A DNA stretch of 64,000 nt. It comes from Ornithinicoccus hortensis (GTDB taxonomy: Bacteria; Actinomycetota; Actinomycetes; Actinomycetales; Dermatophilaceae). Position 1 is the first letter of the stretch. Each line of letters opens with the position of its first letter. Shown piece by piece: positions 34,897-46,453 of the stretch. Position numbers and translations under genes: made by a program. Under the pieces are notes generated by a model. The model saw nothing but the letters and a program-made list of their open reading frames with translations. It was not told the DNA's origin and did not search any database. The DNA lies in NCBI RefSeq assembly GCF_006716185.1, contig NZ_VFOP01000001.1, positions 1,054,001 to 1,118,000 of the forward strand, read 5' to 3'.

Positions 34897-34984
34897 GGGG
34901 GGCTAGCGGAGGTCGACCCCGGCTCGGGGAGCGGCCCGCGAGACGGTCCCCGGTAGGGGCAGCCGCAACCGCAGCCCCGTGCGC

Positions 34985-36310
34985 TCAGGCGTCGAGGGCA
35001 TAGCGCATCGCGGCGAGCTTGGCCTCGGTCTCGGCCAGCTCGGCGTCCGGGTCGGACGCGGCGACGATGCCCCCGCCGGCGAACAGTCGCATCGAGGAAT
35101 TGTCGGTGGCGAACTGGCCGCAGCGCAGCGCGATGCCCCAGTCGCCGTCCCCGTCGGCGTCCACCCAGCCGACGGGCCCGGCATACCGCCCCCGGTCCAT
35201 CCCCTCGATCTCGGCGATCAACCGCGCCGCGACGTCGGAGGGGGTCCCGCACACCGCGGCGGAGGGGTGCAGCGCGGCGGCCAGGCGCAACGAGGTGGCG
35301 CCGTTGGCCGGCTGCCCGCTGATATCGGTGGCCAGGTGGTAGACGTCGGGGAGCTCCAGGACGAACGGCTCGTCCGGCACCTCCAGCGCGGTGCAGTGCG
35401 GGGCCAGTGCCTCGGCCACGGACCGGACCGCGAAGGCGTGCTCCTCCAGCTCCTTCTCGTCGGACACCAGGTGCAGCCGGGGGTCGCTGCGGTGGGCCGG
35501 TTCCAGCTCCGGGTGGGCCTCGGTGACCGACGGCGCGGGCGTCCGGTCCCGGCGGACGGTGCCGGCCAGGACCCGGGAACGGACCCGGCCGTCCTGTAGC
35601 CGGACCAGCATCTCGGGGGTGGCGCCCACCAGCCCGTCCACCGCGAAGGTCCAGGTCGCGCCGTAGCGGTCGGCCAGCCTGCGGAGCACCCCCACCGGGT
35701 CCAGCGGCCCGCTGCCCTCGGCGACGACGTCGCGGGCCAGCACGACCTTCTCGACCTCCCCGGCGCGGATCCGGCCGATGGCGGCGCGGATGACCTCAGG
35801 CCACCGGTGCGCCGGGACGGTGCCGTCGCGCAGCTCGACACCGGGGCGCACCCGGTCCCGGGCAGCGGGGGCGGGAGTCGGTGCCTCGACGGGCGCGGCG
35901 ACGTGATCGCCCTCGGGCTCGATGGTGGTCACCCAGCACCGGCCGTCCCTGCGCCCCACGACCACCTCGGGGACGGCCAGCGTGCCGCCCCGCGCGGAGT
36001 CCGGGGAGAAGGCGAAGGACCCGAAGGCGAGCAGGCCGCTGCCCGGCTGCCCGATCTCGTCCTCCACGGTCGCGGCCGACACCAGCTGGGCCCACCACTC
36101 CTCGGCGGAGTCGAACCGGGCGGTGCCGTGCGTGGTGACCTCGGCAGCGCGGCCCCAGGCGACGATGCCCTCGCCCTCCCGGACCCAGGAGAGCACGCCC
36201 GACGGGTCGGCGCCGGCGGCCACCGCGGCCTCCACCCACCCGAAGAGGTCGACGAACGGGTCCACCTCGAGGGTGCTGACCCGGAGTCTGGGCGGGGCGA
36301 TGACGGTCAC
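34985..36310 (-). CDS. menF: Isochorismate synthase (menaquinone pathway)
   Basis: A 441-residue chorismate-binding enzyme that turns chorismate into isochorismate, the entry to menaquinone synthesis. The C-terminal 250 residues carry the family motifs: [51 protein letters not shown] and FAGGGIV. With menD, menG and menJ in the window, a menaquinone role is more likely than siderophore or salicylate synthesis. The start is GTG 36310 (GGGAGG about 15 bases away). It is divergent from menG across 58 bases. Confidence 0.9.
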   Translation of the reverse strand: MTVIAPPRLRVSTLEVDPFVDLFGWVEAAVAAGADPSGVLSWVREGEGIVAWGRAAEVTTHGTARFDSAEEWWAQLVSAATVEDEIGQPGSGLLAFGSFAFSPDSARGGTLAVPEVVVGRRDGRCWVTTIEPEGDHVAAPVEAPTPAPAARDRVRPGVELRDGTVPAHRWPEVIRAAIGRIRAGEVEKVVLARDVVAEGSGPLDPVGVLRRLADRYGATWTFAVDGLVGATPEMLVRLQDGRVRSRVLAGTVRRDRTPAPSVTEAHPELEPAHRSDPRLHLVSDEKELEEHAFAVRSVAEALAPHCTALEVPDEPFVLELPDVYHLATDISGQPANGATSLRLAAALHPSAAVCGTPSDVAARLIAEIEGMDRGRYAGPVGWVDADGDGDWGIALRCGQFATDNSSMRLFAGGGIVAASDPDAELAETEAKLAAMRYALDA

Positions 36311-36368
36311 GGCCAACCAGCCTATGTCCTCCCGTCGGGGCGGTCGGACCAGGTGCGAGGATGAGGGC

Positions 36369-37058
36369 ATGATCCGCGCCAGCCTGGACAAGCAACCGCA
36401 CGAGGTCGCCGAGATGTTCGACGATGTCGCGGGCCGGTACGACCTGACCAACGACGTGCTCTCCCTCGGCCAGGACCGGCTCTGGCGGCGCGCGGTGGTC
36501 AAGGCGGTGGCGGCGCGGCCGGGGGAGCGGGTGCTGGACATCGCCGCGGGCACCGGGACCAGCAGCGAGCCGTATGCCGACGCGGGGGTTGACGTGGTCC
36601 CGGCGGACTTCTCCCTCGGGATGCTCGGGGAGGGACGACGCCGCCGCCCCGACCTGCCGTTCACCGCGGCCGACGCGCTGGCGCTGCCCTTCGCGGACGG
36701 GTCGTTCGACGTGGTCACGATGTCCTTCGGGCTGCGCAACGTCGCGGACGTGGGGCAGGCGCTGGAGGAGTTCCACCGGGTCACCAGGCCTGGCGGGCGG
36801 TTGGTCGTGTGCGAGTTCTCCGCGCCCACGAACAAGGCCTTCCGCACCGTCTACCGCGAGTACCTGATGCGGGCGCTGCCCAGCGTCGCGCGCCGGGTGA
36901 GCAGCAACCCGGAGTCCTACATCTACCTCGCCGAGTCGATCCAGGAGTGGCCGGACCAGGCCTCCCTCGCCCGGCGGATCGGGGCGGCCGGGTGGGAGCG
37001 GGTGCGGTGGCGCAACCTCTCCGGCGGGATCGTCGCCCTGCACCACGCGGTGCGGTAG
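36369..37058 (+). CDS. menG: Demethylmenaquinone methyltransferase
   Basis: A 229-residue SAM-dependent methyltransferase of the MenG/UbiE family, which performs the last ring methylation of menaquinone. The signature [18 protein letters not shown] is at about residues 25-42, the SAM loop [12 protein letters not shown] at about 57, and FGLRNVAD follows at about 122. Length is usual. GAGGAT six bases before the ATG looks like a -10 box, implying a leaderless transcript. It shares a short divergent control region with menF. Confidence 0.93.
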   Translation: MIRASLDKQPHEVAEMFDDVAGRYDLTNDVLSLGQDRLWRRAVVKAVAARPGERVLDIAAGTGTSSEPYADAGVDVVPADFSLGMLGEGRRRRPDLPFTAADALALPFADGSFDVVTMSFGLRNVADVGQALEEFHRVTRPGGRLVVCEFSAPTNKAFRTVYREYLMRALPSVARRVSSNPESYIYLAESIQEWPDQASLARRIGAAGWERVRWRNLSGGIVALHHAVR

Positions 37059-37104
37059 GGCCGGACGGGTCGGCCGGGCGGACCGGGGCAGCGGGCGGAC
37101 GGCG

Positions 37105-38970
37105 ATGGGTGCCGAGATCACCGCGGTGCGGGACTTCCTGGCCGGGCACGCCCCCTTCCGCGACCTGCCGCCCGAGGCGCTCTCCGCGCTGTCCCGGTCG
37201 CTGACCGTGCGCTACGTGCGGCGCGGCACCCGCATCCGGTCGGTGGGGGAGGCGGCCCACGAGATGTTCGTGCTGCGGTCCGGCGCGGTGGACATCACCG
37301 ACCCGGAGGGTGCCCTGGTCGAGCGCAGCGACCCCGGCACCTCGTTCGGCATGTCGGCGCTGGTGGACCCGGCGCCGTCGCGCTACGACTTCACCGCCAT
37401 CGAGGACAGCCTGCTCCTCGTGGTGCCGGCGGAGGTGTTCGCCCGGACCTGCGCCGAGCACGCAGGCTTCGCCACGTTCTATGCGCAGGCGCACACCGCC
37501 CGGTTGCGGCGGGCGCTCGGCGTCCTGCACGCGACGACCCGGGGCGGGGCAGTGTTCAAGACGTCGGTGCGGGACCTGGTCCGCCGGCCACCGGTCGGGA
37601 CCGCGCCGAGCACGAGCATCCGCGAGGCGGCGCGGCTGATGGCCGACGAACACGTCTCCTGCCTGGTGGTCCTACGGGACGGGCGGCTGGTGGGGATCCT
37701 CACCGACCGGGACCTGCGCACCCGGGTGCTGGCCACCGGGCGCGACCCCGCGGACCCCGTGTCGGCCGTCATGACGCCGGACCCGGCGACCGTCCCGGAG
37801 GACGCCCTGACCTTCGAGGTGCTGATGGAGATGGTGGCGCGTGCCGTCCACCACCTGCCCGTCGTCGACCGTGGCGGCCGGGTGACCGGACTGGTCACCG
37901 GGACCGACCTGATGCGCCTGGAGCACAACAACCCGGTCTACCTGGTGGCCGACATCGCCGCGGCGCCGGACCAGCCGGCGCTCACCCGGCTCTCCCGGCG
38001 GATCCCGGTGATCCTGGAGCAGCTGGTCGCCGAGGACGCCAGCGCGGACGACATCGGGCGGGTCGTCACCGCGCTCGGCGACGCGCTCGAACGCCGGCTG
38101 CTGGTGCTCGCCGAGACGGACCTCGGGCCGCCCCCGGTGCCCTACTGCTGGGTGGTCCTCGGGTCCCAGGCGCGGCAGGAACAGGGACTGTCCAGCGACC
38201 AGGACAACGCGCTCGTGCTCGGCGACGACGCGGACCGCGCGGACGACGGGTACTTCCTGGAGCTGGCCCGCCGGGTCCGCTCGGGCCTGGCCGCCTGCGG
38301 GTATGCCGAGTGCCCGGGTGAGGTGATGGCCACCAACAGCCGGTGGCGCGCCCCGGTCGGCACCTGGCGGCAGCACTTCGCTGGCTGGCTGGACACCCCC
38401 CAACCGCAGGCGGTCCTCAACGGCGCCATCTTCTTCGACATGCGTCCCCTGCACGGCGCGACCGAGCTGGTGACCGGACTGCGCCGCGAGGTGCTGGGGC
38501 GGACCGCGGACTCCGACCTGTTCCTGGCCTACCTGGCCTCGCACGCCGTGGGGCAGCGGCCACCGATCGGCTTCTTCCGCGGCTTCGCCCTGGAGCGCCA
38601 CGGCGAGCACCGCGACACCCTGGACCTGAAGCACGGCGGGGTGGCCGCCGTCGTCGACCTCGCGCGGGTGCACGCGCTGCGCCACGGCATACCCGAGGTC
38701 AACACCCGGGCGCGGATCACCGAGGCGGCACGGGCCGGGTCGCTCAGCGTCGGGTTGGCAGCGGAGCTGCGCGACGCGCTGGAGTTCCTGGCCTACGTGC
38801 GGCTGCGGCACCAGGGGCGGGCGGTGCGGGCCGGTCGGGAGCCGGACAACTTCGTCGACCCGGCCGACCTGACCGACTTCGACCGGCGGCACCTGCGGGA
38901 CGCCTTCCGGATCGTCCGGTCCGCGCAGCAGGCACTGTCCCAGAAGATGGCACTGGGGCACCTGTCATGA
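37105..38970 (+). CDS. cNMP-binding / CBS pair / DUF294 nucleotidyltransferase-like protein
   Basis: A 621-residue cytosolic multidomain protein. Residues about 8-130 form a cyclic-nucleotide-binding-type fold (FVLRSGAVDIT), about 155-275 two CBS repeats (TDRDLRTRVLA; TGTDLMRLE), about 320-460 the DUF294 GlnD-like nucleotidyltransferase fold (VLGSQARQEQGLSSDQDNAL), and about 480-615 the DUF294 C-terminal domain. It probably senses nucleotides and modifies or binds a partner, but no target is known. Its stop overlaps the exonuclease start (ATGA), a pairing common in proteobacteria and actinobacteria. Confidence 0.88.
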   Translation: MGAEITAVRDFLAGHAPFRDLPPEALSALSRSLTVRYVRRGTRIRSVGEAAHEMFVLRSGAVDITDPEGALVERSDPGTSFGMSALVDPAPSRYDFTAIEDSLLLVVPAEVFARTCAEHAGFATFYAQAHTARLRRALGVLHATTRGGAVFKTSVRDLVRRPPVGTAPSTSIREAARLMADEHVSCLVVLRDGRLVGILTDRDLRTRVLATGRDPADPVSAVMTPDPATVPEDALTFEVLMEMVARAVHHLPVVDRGGRVTGLVTGTDLMRLEHNNPVYLVADIAAAPDQPALTRLSRRIPVILEQLVAEDASADDIGRVVTALGDALERRLLVLAETDLGPPPVPYCWVVLGSQARQEQGLSSDQDNALVLGDDADRADDGYFLELARRVRSGLAACGYAECPGEVMATNSRWRAPVGTWRQHFAGWLDTPQPQAVLNGAIFFDMRPLHGATELVTGLRREVLGRTADSDLFLAYLASHAVGQRPPIGFFRGFALERHGEHRDTLDLKHGGVAAVVDLARVHALRHGIPEVNTRARITEAARAGSLSVGLAAELRDALEFLAYVRLRHQGRAVRAGREPDNFVDPADLTDFDRRHLRDAFRIVRSAQQALSQKMALGHLS

Positions 38971-39626
38971 CCCTGCTGCGCCGGCGGCACGGGGGTGCCG
39001 ACCCGATGCCCGCACCGGGGTGCCCGCTCCGTGACCTGCCGCTGCTCGCGCTCGACCTGGAGACCACCGGCCTGGATCCGGTGCGGGGCGAGATCGTCGC
39101 GGTGGGGATGGTGCCGGTCGATGGCACCGTGGTGCGGCTCGACGGGGCGTGGCAGAGCCTGGTGCGCCCGGCCGGGGGCCGCGGGGTCGGGGACAGTGCC
39201 ACCGTCCACGGCCTCACCGACGACACCGTGGCGGCGGGCTCCGCGCTGTCGGACGTCGTGTCCCGGGTGCTCGGGGAGCTGGCCGGGCGGGTGCTCCTCG
39301 CCCATCACGCCGCCATCGAGGTCGGGTTCCTGAGCCGTGCCTGCCGGCGGGTGGGCCGGGACTTCCCCGACGTGCGCGTGGTCGACACCGTCCGGTTGCA
39401 CCGCCGCGTGCTCGGGCGGGGTCGCCCGCTGGGGCACGTGGGCGAGGACGAGCTCCGGCTGGGGAGCGCCCGCGCCCACCTGGGCCTGCCGCCCTACCCC
39501 GACCACGACGCCCTCACCGACGCCCTGGCCTGCGCCGAGCTCTACCTGGCGCAGGTGGAGCACCTCGGCGGCGCGGACGGCCTGCGGCTGCGCCAGGTGG
39601 CCAGCCGGGTGCCGCCGAGCCGCTGA
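38967..39626 (+). CDS. DEDDh 3'-5' exonuclease (DnaQ-like)
   Basis: A 219-residue exonuclease. Exo I is LALDLETTGLDP (Asp and Glu metal ligands), Exo III is HDALTDAL (His and Asp). In Exo II the usual HNAxFD is HHAAIEVGFL, with Glu where Asp normally binds metal, so activity may be reduced or altered. It is translationally coupled to the DUF294 protein and, in this context, is more likely a partner in nucleotide signalling or RNA/DNA trimming than the replicative proofreading subunit. Confidence 0.82.
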   Translation: MTLLRRRHGGADPMPAPGCPLRDLPLLALDLETTGLDPVRGEIVAVGMVPVDGTVVRLDGAWQSLVRPAGGRGVGDSATVHGLTDDTVAAGSALSDVVSRVLGELAGRVLLAHHAAIEVGFLSRACRRVGRDFPDVRVVDTVRLHRRVLGRGRPLGHVGEDELRLGSARAHLGLPPYPDHDALTDALACAELYLAQVEHLGGADGLRLRQVASRVPPSR

Positions 39627-39679
39627 CGGGGCAGGTCCACGGACCGCCCGGCGGCCACCGCCCGCGGGGCACCCGGGAG

Positions 39680-39694
39680 TGAGGCGAACCTTAG
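39680..39694 (+). promoter_or_regulatory. Weak iron-box-like site upstream of menJ
   Basis: TGAGGCGAACCTTAG resembles a DtxR half-box (TTAGGCTAACCTAA) with three mismatches and keeps the AGG-n4-CCT spacing. It is much weaker than the site before fprA and may be chance. TAGACT at 39718-39723 is a possible -10 box for menJ. Confidence 0.2.
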
Positions 39695-39764
39695 TGATCT
39701 GTGGTGAAAGGTGGACCTAGACTGACCCGAGTTCGTGAATCCCTTCACAAGCGAGGCGTCTTCG

Positions 39765-41087
39765 GTGAGTGAGCAGTCGGTCGCAACCGCCCAGGTCCGG
39801 TTCGACGAGACCGCCGACGTGATCGTGGTCGGCGCGGGTCCCGGTGGATCCGCCACCGCGGCATACCTGGCCGCCCACGGACTCGAGGTCCTGCTGCTGG
39901 AGAAGACCGCCTTCCCCCGCGAGAAGGTGTGCGGTGACGGACTCACGCCCCGCGCCGTCCGGGAGCTGGTCACCCTCGGGATCCCCACGCCGGAGGACGA
40001 CGGGTGGATCAAGAACTGGGGCCTACGGATCATCGGCGGCGGCATGCGGCTGCAGCTGGACTGGCCGGACAACAGCGCCTTCCCGCCCTACGGGCTGGTC
40101 CGGACCCGGCAGGACTTCGACGACATCCTGGCCAAGCACGCCCAGTCCCGCGGGGTGAAGCTGCACCAGCTCACCAACGTCGTGGGCCCGGTCCTGGACG
40201 AGCGCACCGGCCACATCATCGGGGTGCGCGCCAAGGTGATGGGCAGCGACAACCGGCCCACCGGCGAGCAGGTCGCCTACGGCGCTCCCGTCGTCGTCGC
40301 GGCCGACGGCAACTCCTCCCGGCTCTCGCTGTCGATGGAGCGCCCCAAGCGGGACGACCGGCCGATGGGCGTGGCGGTGCGCACCTACTTCACCAGCCCC
40401 CGGCACGACGACGACTACCTGGAGTCCTGGCTGGAGCTGTGGTCGACCAACGACGAGGGGGAGAAGATCCTGCTGCCCGGCTACGGGTGGATCTTCGGGG
40501 TCGGCGACGGCACGTCCAACGTCGGGCTCGGCATCCTGAACACCTCCGACGCCTTCGGCAAGGTCGACTACAAGGACGTCATGCGCCGCTGGGTCGCGAC
40601 GATGCCGGAGGAGTGGACCTACAGCGAGGAGACCCAGGTCGGCCCGATCCGCGGCGCGGCCCTGCCGATGGGCTTCAACCGGCAGCCGCACTACGACCGG
40701 GGGCTGCTGCTCGTCGGCGACGCCGGCGGCATGGTGAACCCGTTCAACGGGGAGGGCATCGCCTACGCGATGGAGTCCGGCCGGCTCGCCGCCGAGGTGA
40801 TCGCCCAGGCGCTGGCCCGGAGCACCCCGGAGGCCCGCGAGCGGGTGCTGCAGTCCTACCCCCGGGTGATGAAGGACGCCCTCGGGGGCTACTACACGCT
40901 GGGTCGGCACTTCGCCCAGCTGATCGGGCATCCCGAGGTGATGCGGCTGGCCACCAAGTACGGTCTGCCGCGCAAGACCCTGATGAAGTTCCTGCTGAAG
41001 GTGATGGCGAATCTGGGCGAGCCCCACGGGGGGCGCGCCGACGACCGCATCATTGCAGCACTCACAAAGATCGCACCTGCGGCATGA
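39765..41087 (+). CDS. Geranylgeranyl reductase-family protein, probable menaquinone reductase MenJ
   Basis: A 440-residue FAD protein. VIVVGAGPGGSATAAYLA lies near residue 20, CGDGLTPRAV follows at about 58, and GDAGGMVNPFNGEGIAYAMESG begins near residue 318 (second FAD contact, given as GDAGGMVNPFNGEGI). In mycobacteria this family reduces one isoprene unit of menaquinone (MenJ); its position between menG and nuoA favours that role over a phospholipid or carotenoid role. I chose GTG 39765 (GAGG nine bases upstream); GTG 39735 would add ten residues. Confidence 0.85.
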   Translation: MSEQSVATAQVRFDETADVIVVGAGPGGSATAAYLAAHGLEVLLLEKTAFPREKVCGDGLTPRAVRELVTLGIPTPEDDGWIKNWGLRIIGGGMRLQLDWPDNSAFPPYGLVRTRQDFDDILAKHAQSRGVKLHQLTNVVGPVLDERTGHIIGVRAKVMGSDNRPTGEQVAYGAPVVVAADGNSSRLSLSMERPKRDDRPMGVAVRTYFTSPRHDDDYLESWLELWSTNDEGEKILLPGYGWIFGVGDGTSNVGLGILNTSDAFGKVDYKDVMRRWVATMPEEWTYSEETQVGPIRGAALPMGFNRQPHYDRGLLLVGDAGGMVNPFNGEGIAYAMESGRLAAEVIAQALARSTPEARERVLQSYPRVMKDALGGYYTLGRHFAQLIGHPEVMRLATKYGLPRKTLMKFLLKVMANLGEPHGGRADDRIIAALTKIAPAA

Positions 41088-41103
41088 TGGGCCCCAGCAC
41101 CCC

Positions 41104-41109
41104 TAGGAT
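41104..41109 (+). promoter_or_regulatory. Possible -10 box of the nuo operon
   Basis: TAGGAT fits TANNNT and lies 37 bases before the nuoA ATG, leaving room for the AAAGGAG ribosome site. No matching -35 is visible 16-18 bases upstream. Confidence 0.3.
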
Positions 41110-41145
41110 TGGGCCGCGCCGAGCCACCCGAAAGGAGCGCGGGCT

Positions 41146-41508
41146 ATGAGCCAGACCTATCTGCCCCTGCTGATGTTCTTAGCGTTGGGACTGCTCTTCG
41201 CGGGGGGCTCGGTGGGCACCGCGGCGATCGTGGGGCGACGCACCTACAACAGGGCCAAGGCCGAGGCCTACGAGTGCGGCATCCAACCGACACCGCAGGC
41301 CCGGGACGGTGGCCGCATCCCGATCAAGTACTACCTGACCGCGATGCTGTTCATCGTCTTCGACGTCGAGGTGCTCTTCCTCTACCCGTTCGCGGTGGCC
41401 TTCGACCAGGTCGGGCTGTTCTCGCTGATGGCGATGGTGCTCTTCCTGGTGGTCGTGTCGGTCCCGTTCGTCTACGAGTGGAGCCGGGGTGGTCTGGAGT
41501 GGGACTGA
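41146..41508 (+). CDS. nuoA: NADH-quinone oxidoreductase subunit A
   Basis: A 120-residue subunit with three membrane helices (about 5-28, 64-86, 92-113). The conserved loop YECGIQP with its Cys lies at about residue 42, and FDVEVLFLYPFA marks helix two. It sits at the junction of the membrane and peripheral arms, near the quinone site. First of fourteen nuo genes in standard order; AAAGGAG precedes the ATG. Confidence 0.96.
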   Translation: MSQTYLPLLMFLALGLLFAGGSVGTAAIVGRRTYNRAKAEAYECGIQPTPQARDGGRIPIKYYLTAMLFIVFDVEVLFLYPFAVAFDQVGLFSLMAMVLFLVVVSVPFVYEWSRGGLEWD

Positions 41509-41570
41509 GGGACGCGATGACAGACACGTATGCAGGGCAGAACCCGGTCACGGAAGGCACGGTGTGAGGA

Positions 41571-42125
41571 ATGGGGCTTGAGGACAAACTCCCGTCCGGC
41601 TTCCTGCTGACCACGGTCGAGGGCCTGGTCGGCCAGATGCAGTCCCGGTCGATCTGGCCGGCGACCTTCGGGTTGGCCTGTTGCGCGATCGAGATGATGG
41701 CGGTCGGCACCCCGGACTACGACATCGCCCGGTTCGGGATGGAGCGCTTCGCGGCGACCCCCCGCCAGGCCGACCTGATGATCGTGGCGGGCCGGGTGAG
41801 CCAGAAGATGGCGCCGGTGGTGCGCCAGGTCTACGACCAGATGCCCAACCCCAAGTGGGTCCTGTCGATGGGGGTCTGCGCCAGCTCCGGCGGCATGTTC
41901 AACAACTACGCCGTGGTGCAGGGCGTGGACCACATCGTCCCGGTCGACATCTACCTGCCCGGCTGTCCGCCGCGGCCGCAGATGCTGCTCAACGCGATCC
42001 TGTCGCTGCACGAGACCATCCGGAACAGCAAGTTCGGCGTCGACCGGGTCGAGGCGGCGCGCAAGGCCGAGGCCGCCGCGCTGGCCGCCACGCCGACGCA
42101 CGAGATGAAGGGGCTGCTGGCGTGA
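41571..42125 (+). CDS. nuoB: NADH-quinone oxidoreductase subunit B
   Basis: A 184-residue subunit carrying cluster N2, the last iron-sulfur centre before quinone. The ligand cysteines are in [10 protein letters not shown] (Cys37-Cys38), MGVCASSGG and YLPGCPPRP. An Ala-rich C-terminal tail of about 25 residues is added. It is 62 bases after nuoA and overlaps nuoC by four bases. Confidence 0.97.
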   Translation: MGLEDKLPSGFLLTTVEGLVGQMQSRSIWPATFGLACCAIEMMAVGTPDYDIARFGMERFAATPRQADLMIVAGRVSQKMAPVVRQVYDQMPNPKWVLSMGVCASSGGMFNNYAVVQGVDHIVPVDIYLPGCPPRPQMLLNAILSLHETIRNSKFGVDRVEAARKAEAAALAATPTHEMKGLLA

Positions 42126-42915
42126 GCGAGACCCCCGAGGCACCCAAGGACGAGGCCGTGACCCCCGGCGCCGACGAGGCCAGCGCGAGCCCGGCCGAGG
42201 CCGGCACCAGCCCGCACGACGACCTGCCGGTGCAGGAGACCGCGCCCACCGAGCCCGGCGCGCCGGTGGTCGTCGCCCGCAAGCGGGGCATGTTCGGCTC
42301 GTCGCTGGGCAATGACACCAGCGGGTACGGCGGGCTGGAGCGTCCCGTCCTGTTCCCCGGTGCCTCTGCGCGCCCCTACGGCGGCTACTTCGACGCCGTG
42401 GCGGACGCCCTCGAGGACTCCCTCGGCTCCGGGTACGCGGCGGCCGTGCCCGCCGTCGTCGTGGACCGTGGGGAACTCACCCTGCACGTGGCCCGCGAGC
42501 AGCTGCTCGTGGTCATGAAGGCGCTCCGCGACGAACCGGCCCTCCGGTTCGAGATGATGAACGGGGTGTCCGGGGTCAACTACCCCGAGCACACCGGGGC
42601 GGAGCTGCACGCCGTCTACCACCTGCTGTCGATCACCAACGGCAGCCGCCGGATCCGGGTCGAGGTCACCTGCCCCGACGAGGACCCGCACATTCCCTCG
42701 GTCGTCTCGGTCTACCCGGCGGTGGACTGGCACGAGCGGGAGACCTTCGACATGTTCGGGATCGTCTTCGACGGGCACCCGGCGCTGACCCGCATCCTGA
42801 TGCCGGACGACTGGCGCGGGCACCCGCAGCGCAAGGACTACCCGTTGGGCGGGATCCCGGTGGAGTACAAGGGCGCCACCATCCCGTCGCCCGACCAGCG
42901 CAGGAGCTACAGCTG

Positions 42916-42916
<1 letters not shown>
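42122..42916 (+). CDS. nuoC: NADH-quinone oxidoreductase subunit C
   Basis: A 264-residue peripheral-arm subunit. The family core (about 75-264) includes [20 protein letters not shown] and [19 protein letters not shown]. The first 50-55 residues are an acidic Ala/Pro/Glu-rich extension ([16 protein letters not shown]) of low complexity, longer than in enteric NuoC. GTG start overlapping nuoB (GTGA); its TGA overlaps the nuoD ATG. nuoC and nuoD are separate, unlike the enteric fusion. Confidence 0.95.
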
Positions 42917-44258
<1,342 letters not shown>

Positions 44259-44262
<4 letters not shown>

Positions 44263-45143
44263 GCACGCCAGAGCCCGAGGGCACGATGCGCACGACATTC
44301 GGCGCCGGGATCGACAAGGAGGGCCCCGGCCGCTTCGAGGGTGCCCTGCACCGGCAGGACCCGCTGCACGCCAGCGACGAGGACTGGCCGGCGGACGTCC
44401 GGGCCCAGCTGGAGGCGGACGCCGCCGAGATCATCGCGCGCTATCCGCAGAAGCGGTCCGCCCTGCTGCCGATCCTGCACCTGATCCAGTCGGTCGACGG
44501 CTACGTCACCGGCCGGGGCGTGCAGTTCTGCGCCGAGCTGCTGGACCTGACCACCGCCGAGGTCGCCGGTGTCGCGACCTTCTACACCCAGTACAAGCGG
44601 CACCCCAACGGTGAGTACACCGTGGGCGTGTGCACCAACACGCTGTGCGCGATCATGGGCGGGGACCAGATCTTCGAGGCGGTCAGCGAGCGCCTCGGCA
44701 TCGGCCACGACGAGACCACCCCGGACGGCAAGATCACCCTGGAAGGCGTCGAGTGCAACGCCGCCTGCGACTTCGCCCCCGTGGTGATGGTCAACTGGGA
44801 GTTCTTCGACAACCAGACCCCGGAGTCGGCCACCGAGCTGGTCGACGACCTGCGCGGGGGCAAGCCGGTCACCCCGACCCGGGGTGCCGGCCGGGTCTGC
44901 ACCTTCAAGCAGGTCTCCAGGGTGCTGGCCGGGTTCAACGACGGGCTCTCCGACGAGGGGGTGGGCGCCGGCGCGCCGTCCCTGGCCGGGCTGAAGCTGG
45001 CCAAGGAGCGCGGGTGGACCGCTCCGGGCGACGAGGCGACCCCGGGGGACCAGGACGTCACGAGTGACGGAGCGCCGCAGGCCGGCGGCGAACACAGCTC
45101 CACGGACTCCCCGGCGACCGGGGACAAGGAGGTGGACCGGTGA
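44259..45143 (+). CDS. nuoE: NADH-quinone oxidoreductase subunit E
   Basis: A 294-residue 24-kDa-type subunit with the thioredoxin-like [2Fe-2S] N1a centre: [12 protein letters not shown] and [11 protein letters not shown] supply the four cysteines. The last 70 residues are a polar tail after [16 protein letters not shown], longer than in most bacteria and typical of actinobacterial NuoE. GTG start overlapping nuoD; its end overlaps nuoF. Confidence 0.96.
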
Positions 45144-46453
45144 GCACCACGCTGACGCCGATCCTGAGCAAGTTCTGGGACCACCCGCAGTCCTGGACGC
45201 TAGCGACCTACGAGGACAACGACGGCTACCAGGCGCTGCGCAAGGCGCTGAAGATGGACCCGGCGGACATGGTGCAGGCGGCCAAGGACTCCGGCCTGCG
45301 CGGCCGTGGCGGCGCCGGGTTCCCCACCGGGATGAAGTGGGGCTTCCTGCCCCCGCCGGACGGTGGACCCCGCTACCTGGTGGTGAACGCCGACGAGGCG
45401 GAGCCGGGCACCTGCAAGGACATCCCGCTGCTGATGGCCGCCCCGCAGTTCCTGATCGAGGGGATGATCATCACCTCCTTCGCGATCGGCTGTAACCACG
45501 CCTTCATCTACCTGCGCGGTGAGGTGGTGCACGTGCACCGCCGGGTGCAGCGGGCCATCGAGGAGGCGTATGCCGCCGGCTACCTCGGCAAGGACATCCT
45601 GGGCAGCGGGTTCGACCTGGACATCACGCTGCACTCCGGTGCCGGTGCCTACATCTGCGGTGAGGAGACGGCGCTGCTGGACTCCCTGGAGGGCCGGCGC
45701 GGTCAGCCCCGCCTGAAGCCCCCGTTCCCGGCGGTCGCGGGCCTCTACGCCCGCCCCACGGTCGTGAACAACGTGGAGAGCATCGCCAGCGTCGCCCCGA
45801 TCTTCCAGCACGGCGCCGAGTGGTTCGCCGGGATGGGCACCGAGAAGTCGCAGGGCTTCGGCTTCTTCTCGCTGTCCGGACACGTGACCCGCCCGGGCCA
45901 GTACGAGGCCCCGCTCGGCATCACGCTGCGCGAGCTGCTCGACATGGCCGGCGGGATCCGCAAGGGCCACCAGTTGAAGTTCTGGACGCCCGGTGGCTCC
46001 TCGACCCCGATCTTCACCGACGAGCACCTGGACGTCCCGCTGGACTTCGAGTCCGTGGCCGCGGCCGGGTCCATGCTGGGCACCCGCGCGCTGCAGATCT
46101 TCGACGAGACCACGTCCGTGGTGCGTGCGGTGGCCCGGTGGACCGACTTCTACGCCCACGAGTCCTGCGGCAAGTGCACCCCCTGTCGGGAGGGCACCTA
46201 CTGGCTCAAGCAGATCATGGCCCGCCTCGAGGCGGGCAAGGGCACCCAGGACGACATCGACAAGCTCGTCGACATCTGTGACAACATCCTGGGCCGCGCG
46301 TTCTGCGCCCTGGGAGACGGCGCGACCAGCCCGATCACCTCCGCCGTCCAGCACTTCCGGGAGGAGTTCGAGGCGGGGATGCACACGCCGGCCGACGAGT
46401 TGTTCCCGCCGGAGCGCTCCACCCTGTTCGCCAAGGAGGGCCAGCCCGCATGA
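45140..46453 (+). CDS. nuoF: NADH-quinone oxidoreductase subunit F
   Basis: A 437-residue 51-kDa-type subunit that binds NADH and FMN and takes the first hydride. [15 protein letters not shown] (about residue 54) is the NADH/FMN loop, [19 protein letters not shown] the FMN site, and [16 protein letters not shown] plus a later Cys (RAFCALGD) hold the N3 [4Fe-4S] cluster. GTG start overlapping nuoE. Confidence 0.97.
   Translation: MSTTLTPILSKFWDHPQSWTLATYEDNDGYQALRKALKMDPADMVQAAKDSGLRGRGGAGFPTGMKWGFLPPPDGGPRYLVVNADEAEPGTCKDIPLLMAAPQFLIEGMIITSFAIGCNHAFIYLRGEVVHVHRRVQRAIEEAYAAGYLGKDILGSGFDLDITLHSGAGAYICGEETALLDSLEGRRGQPRLKPPFPAVAGLYARPTVVNNVESIASVAPIFQHGAEWFAGMGTEKSQGFGFFSLSGHVTRPGQYEAPLGITLRELLDMAGGIRKGHQLKFWTPGGSSTPIFTDEHLDVPLDFESVAAAGSMLGTRALQIFDETTSVVRAVARWTDFYAHESCGKCTPCREGTYWLKQIMARLEAGKGTQDDIDKLVDICDNILGRAFCALGDGATSPITSAVQHFREEFEAGMHTPADELFPPERSTLFAKEGQPA

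Noticed and set aside
39680-39694. menJ as a firm member of the iron regulon
   Set aside because: The site has three mismatches to the half-box and no perfect palindrome; kept only as a low-confidence feature.
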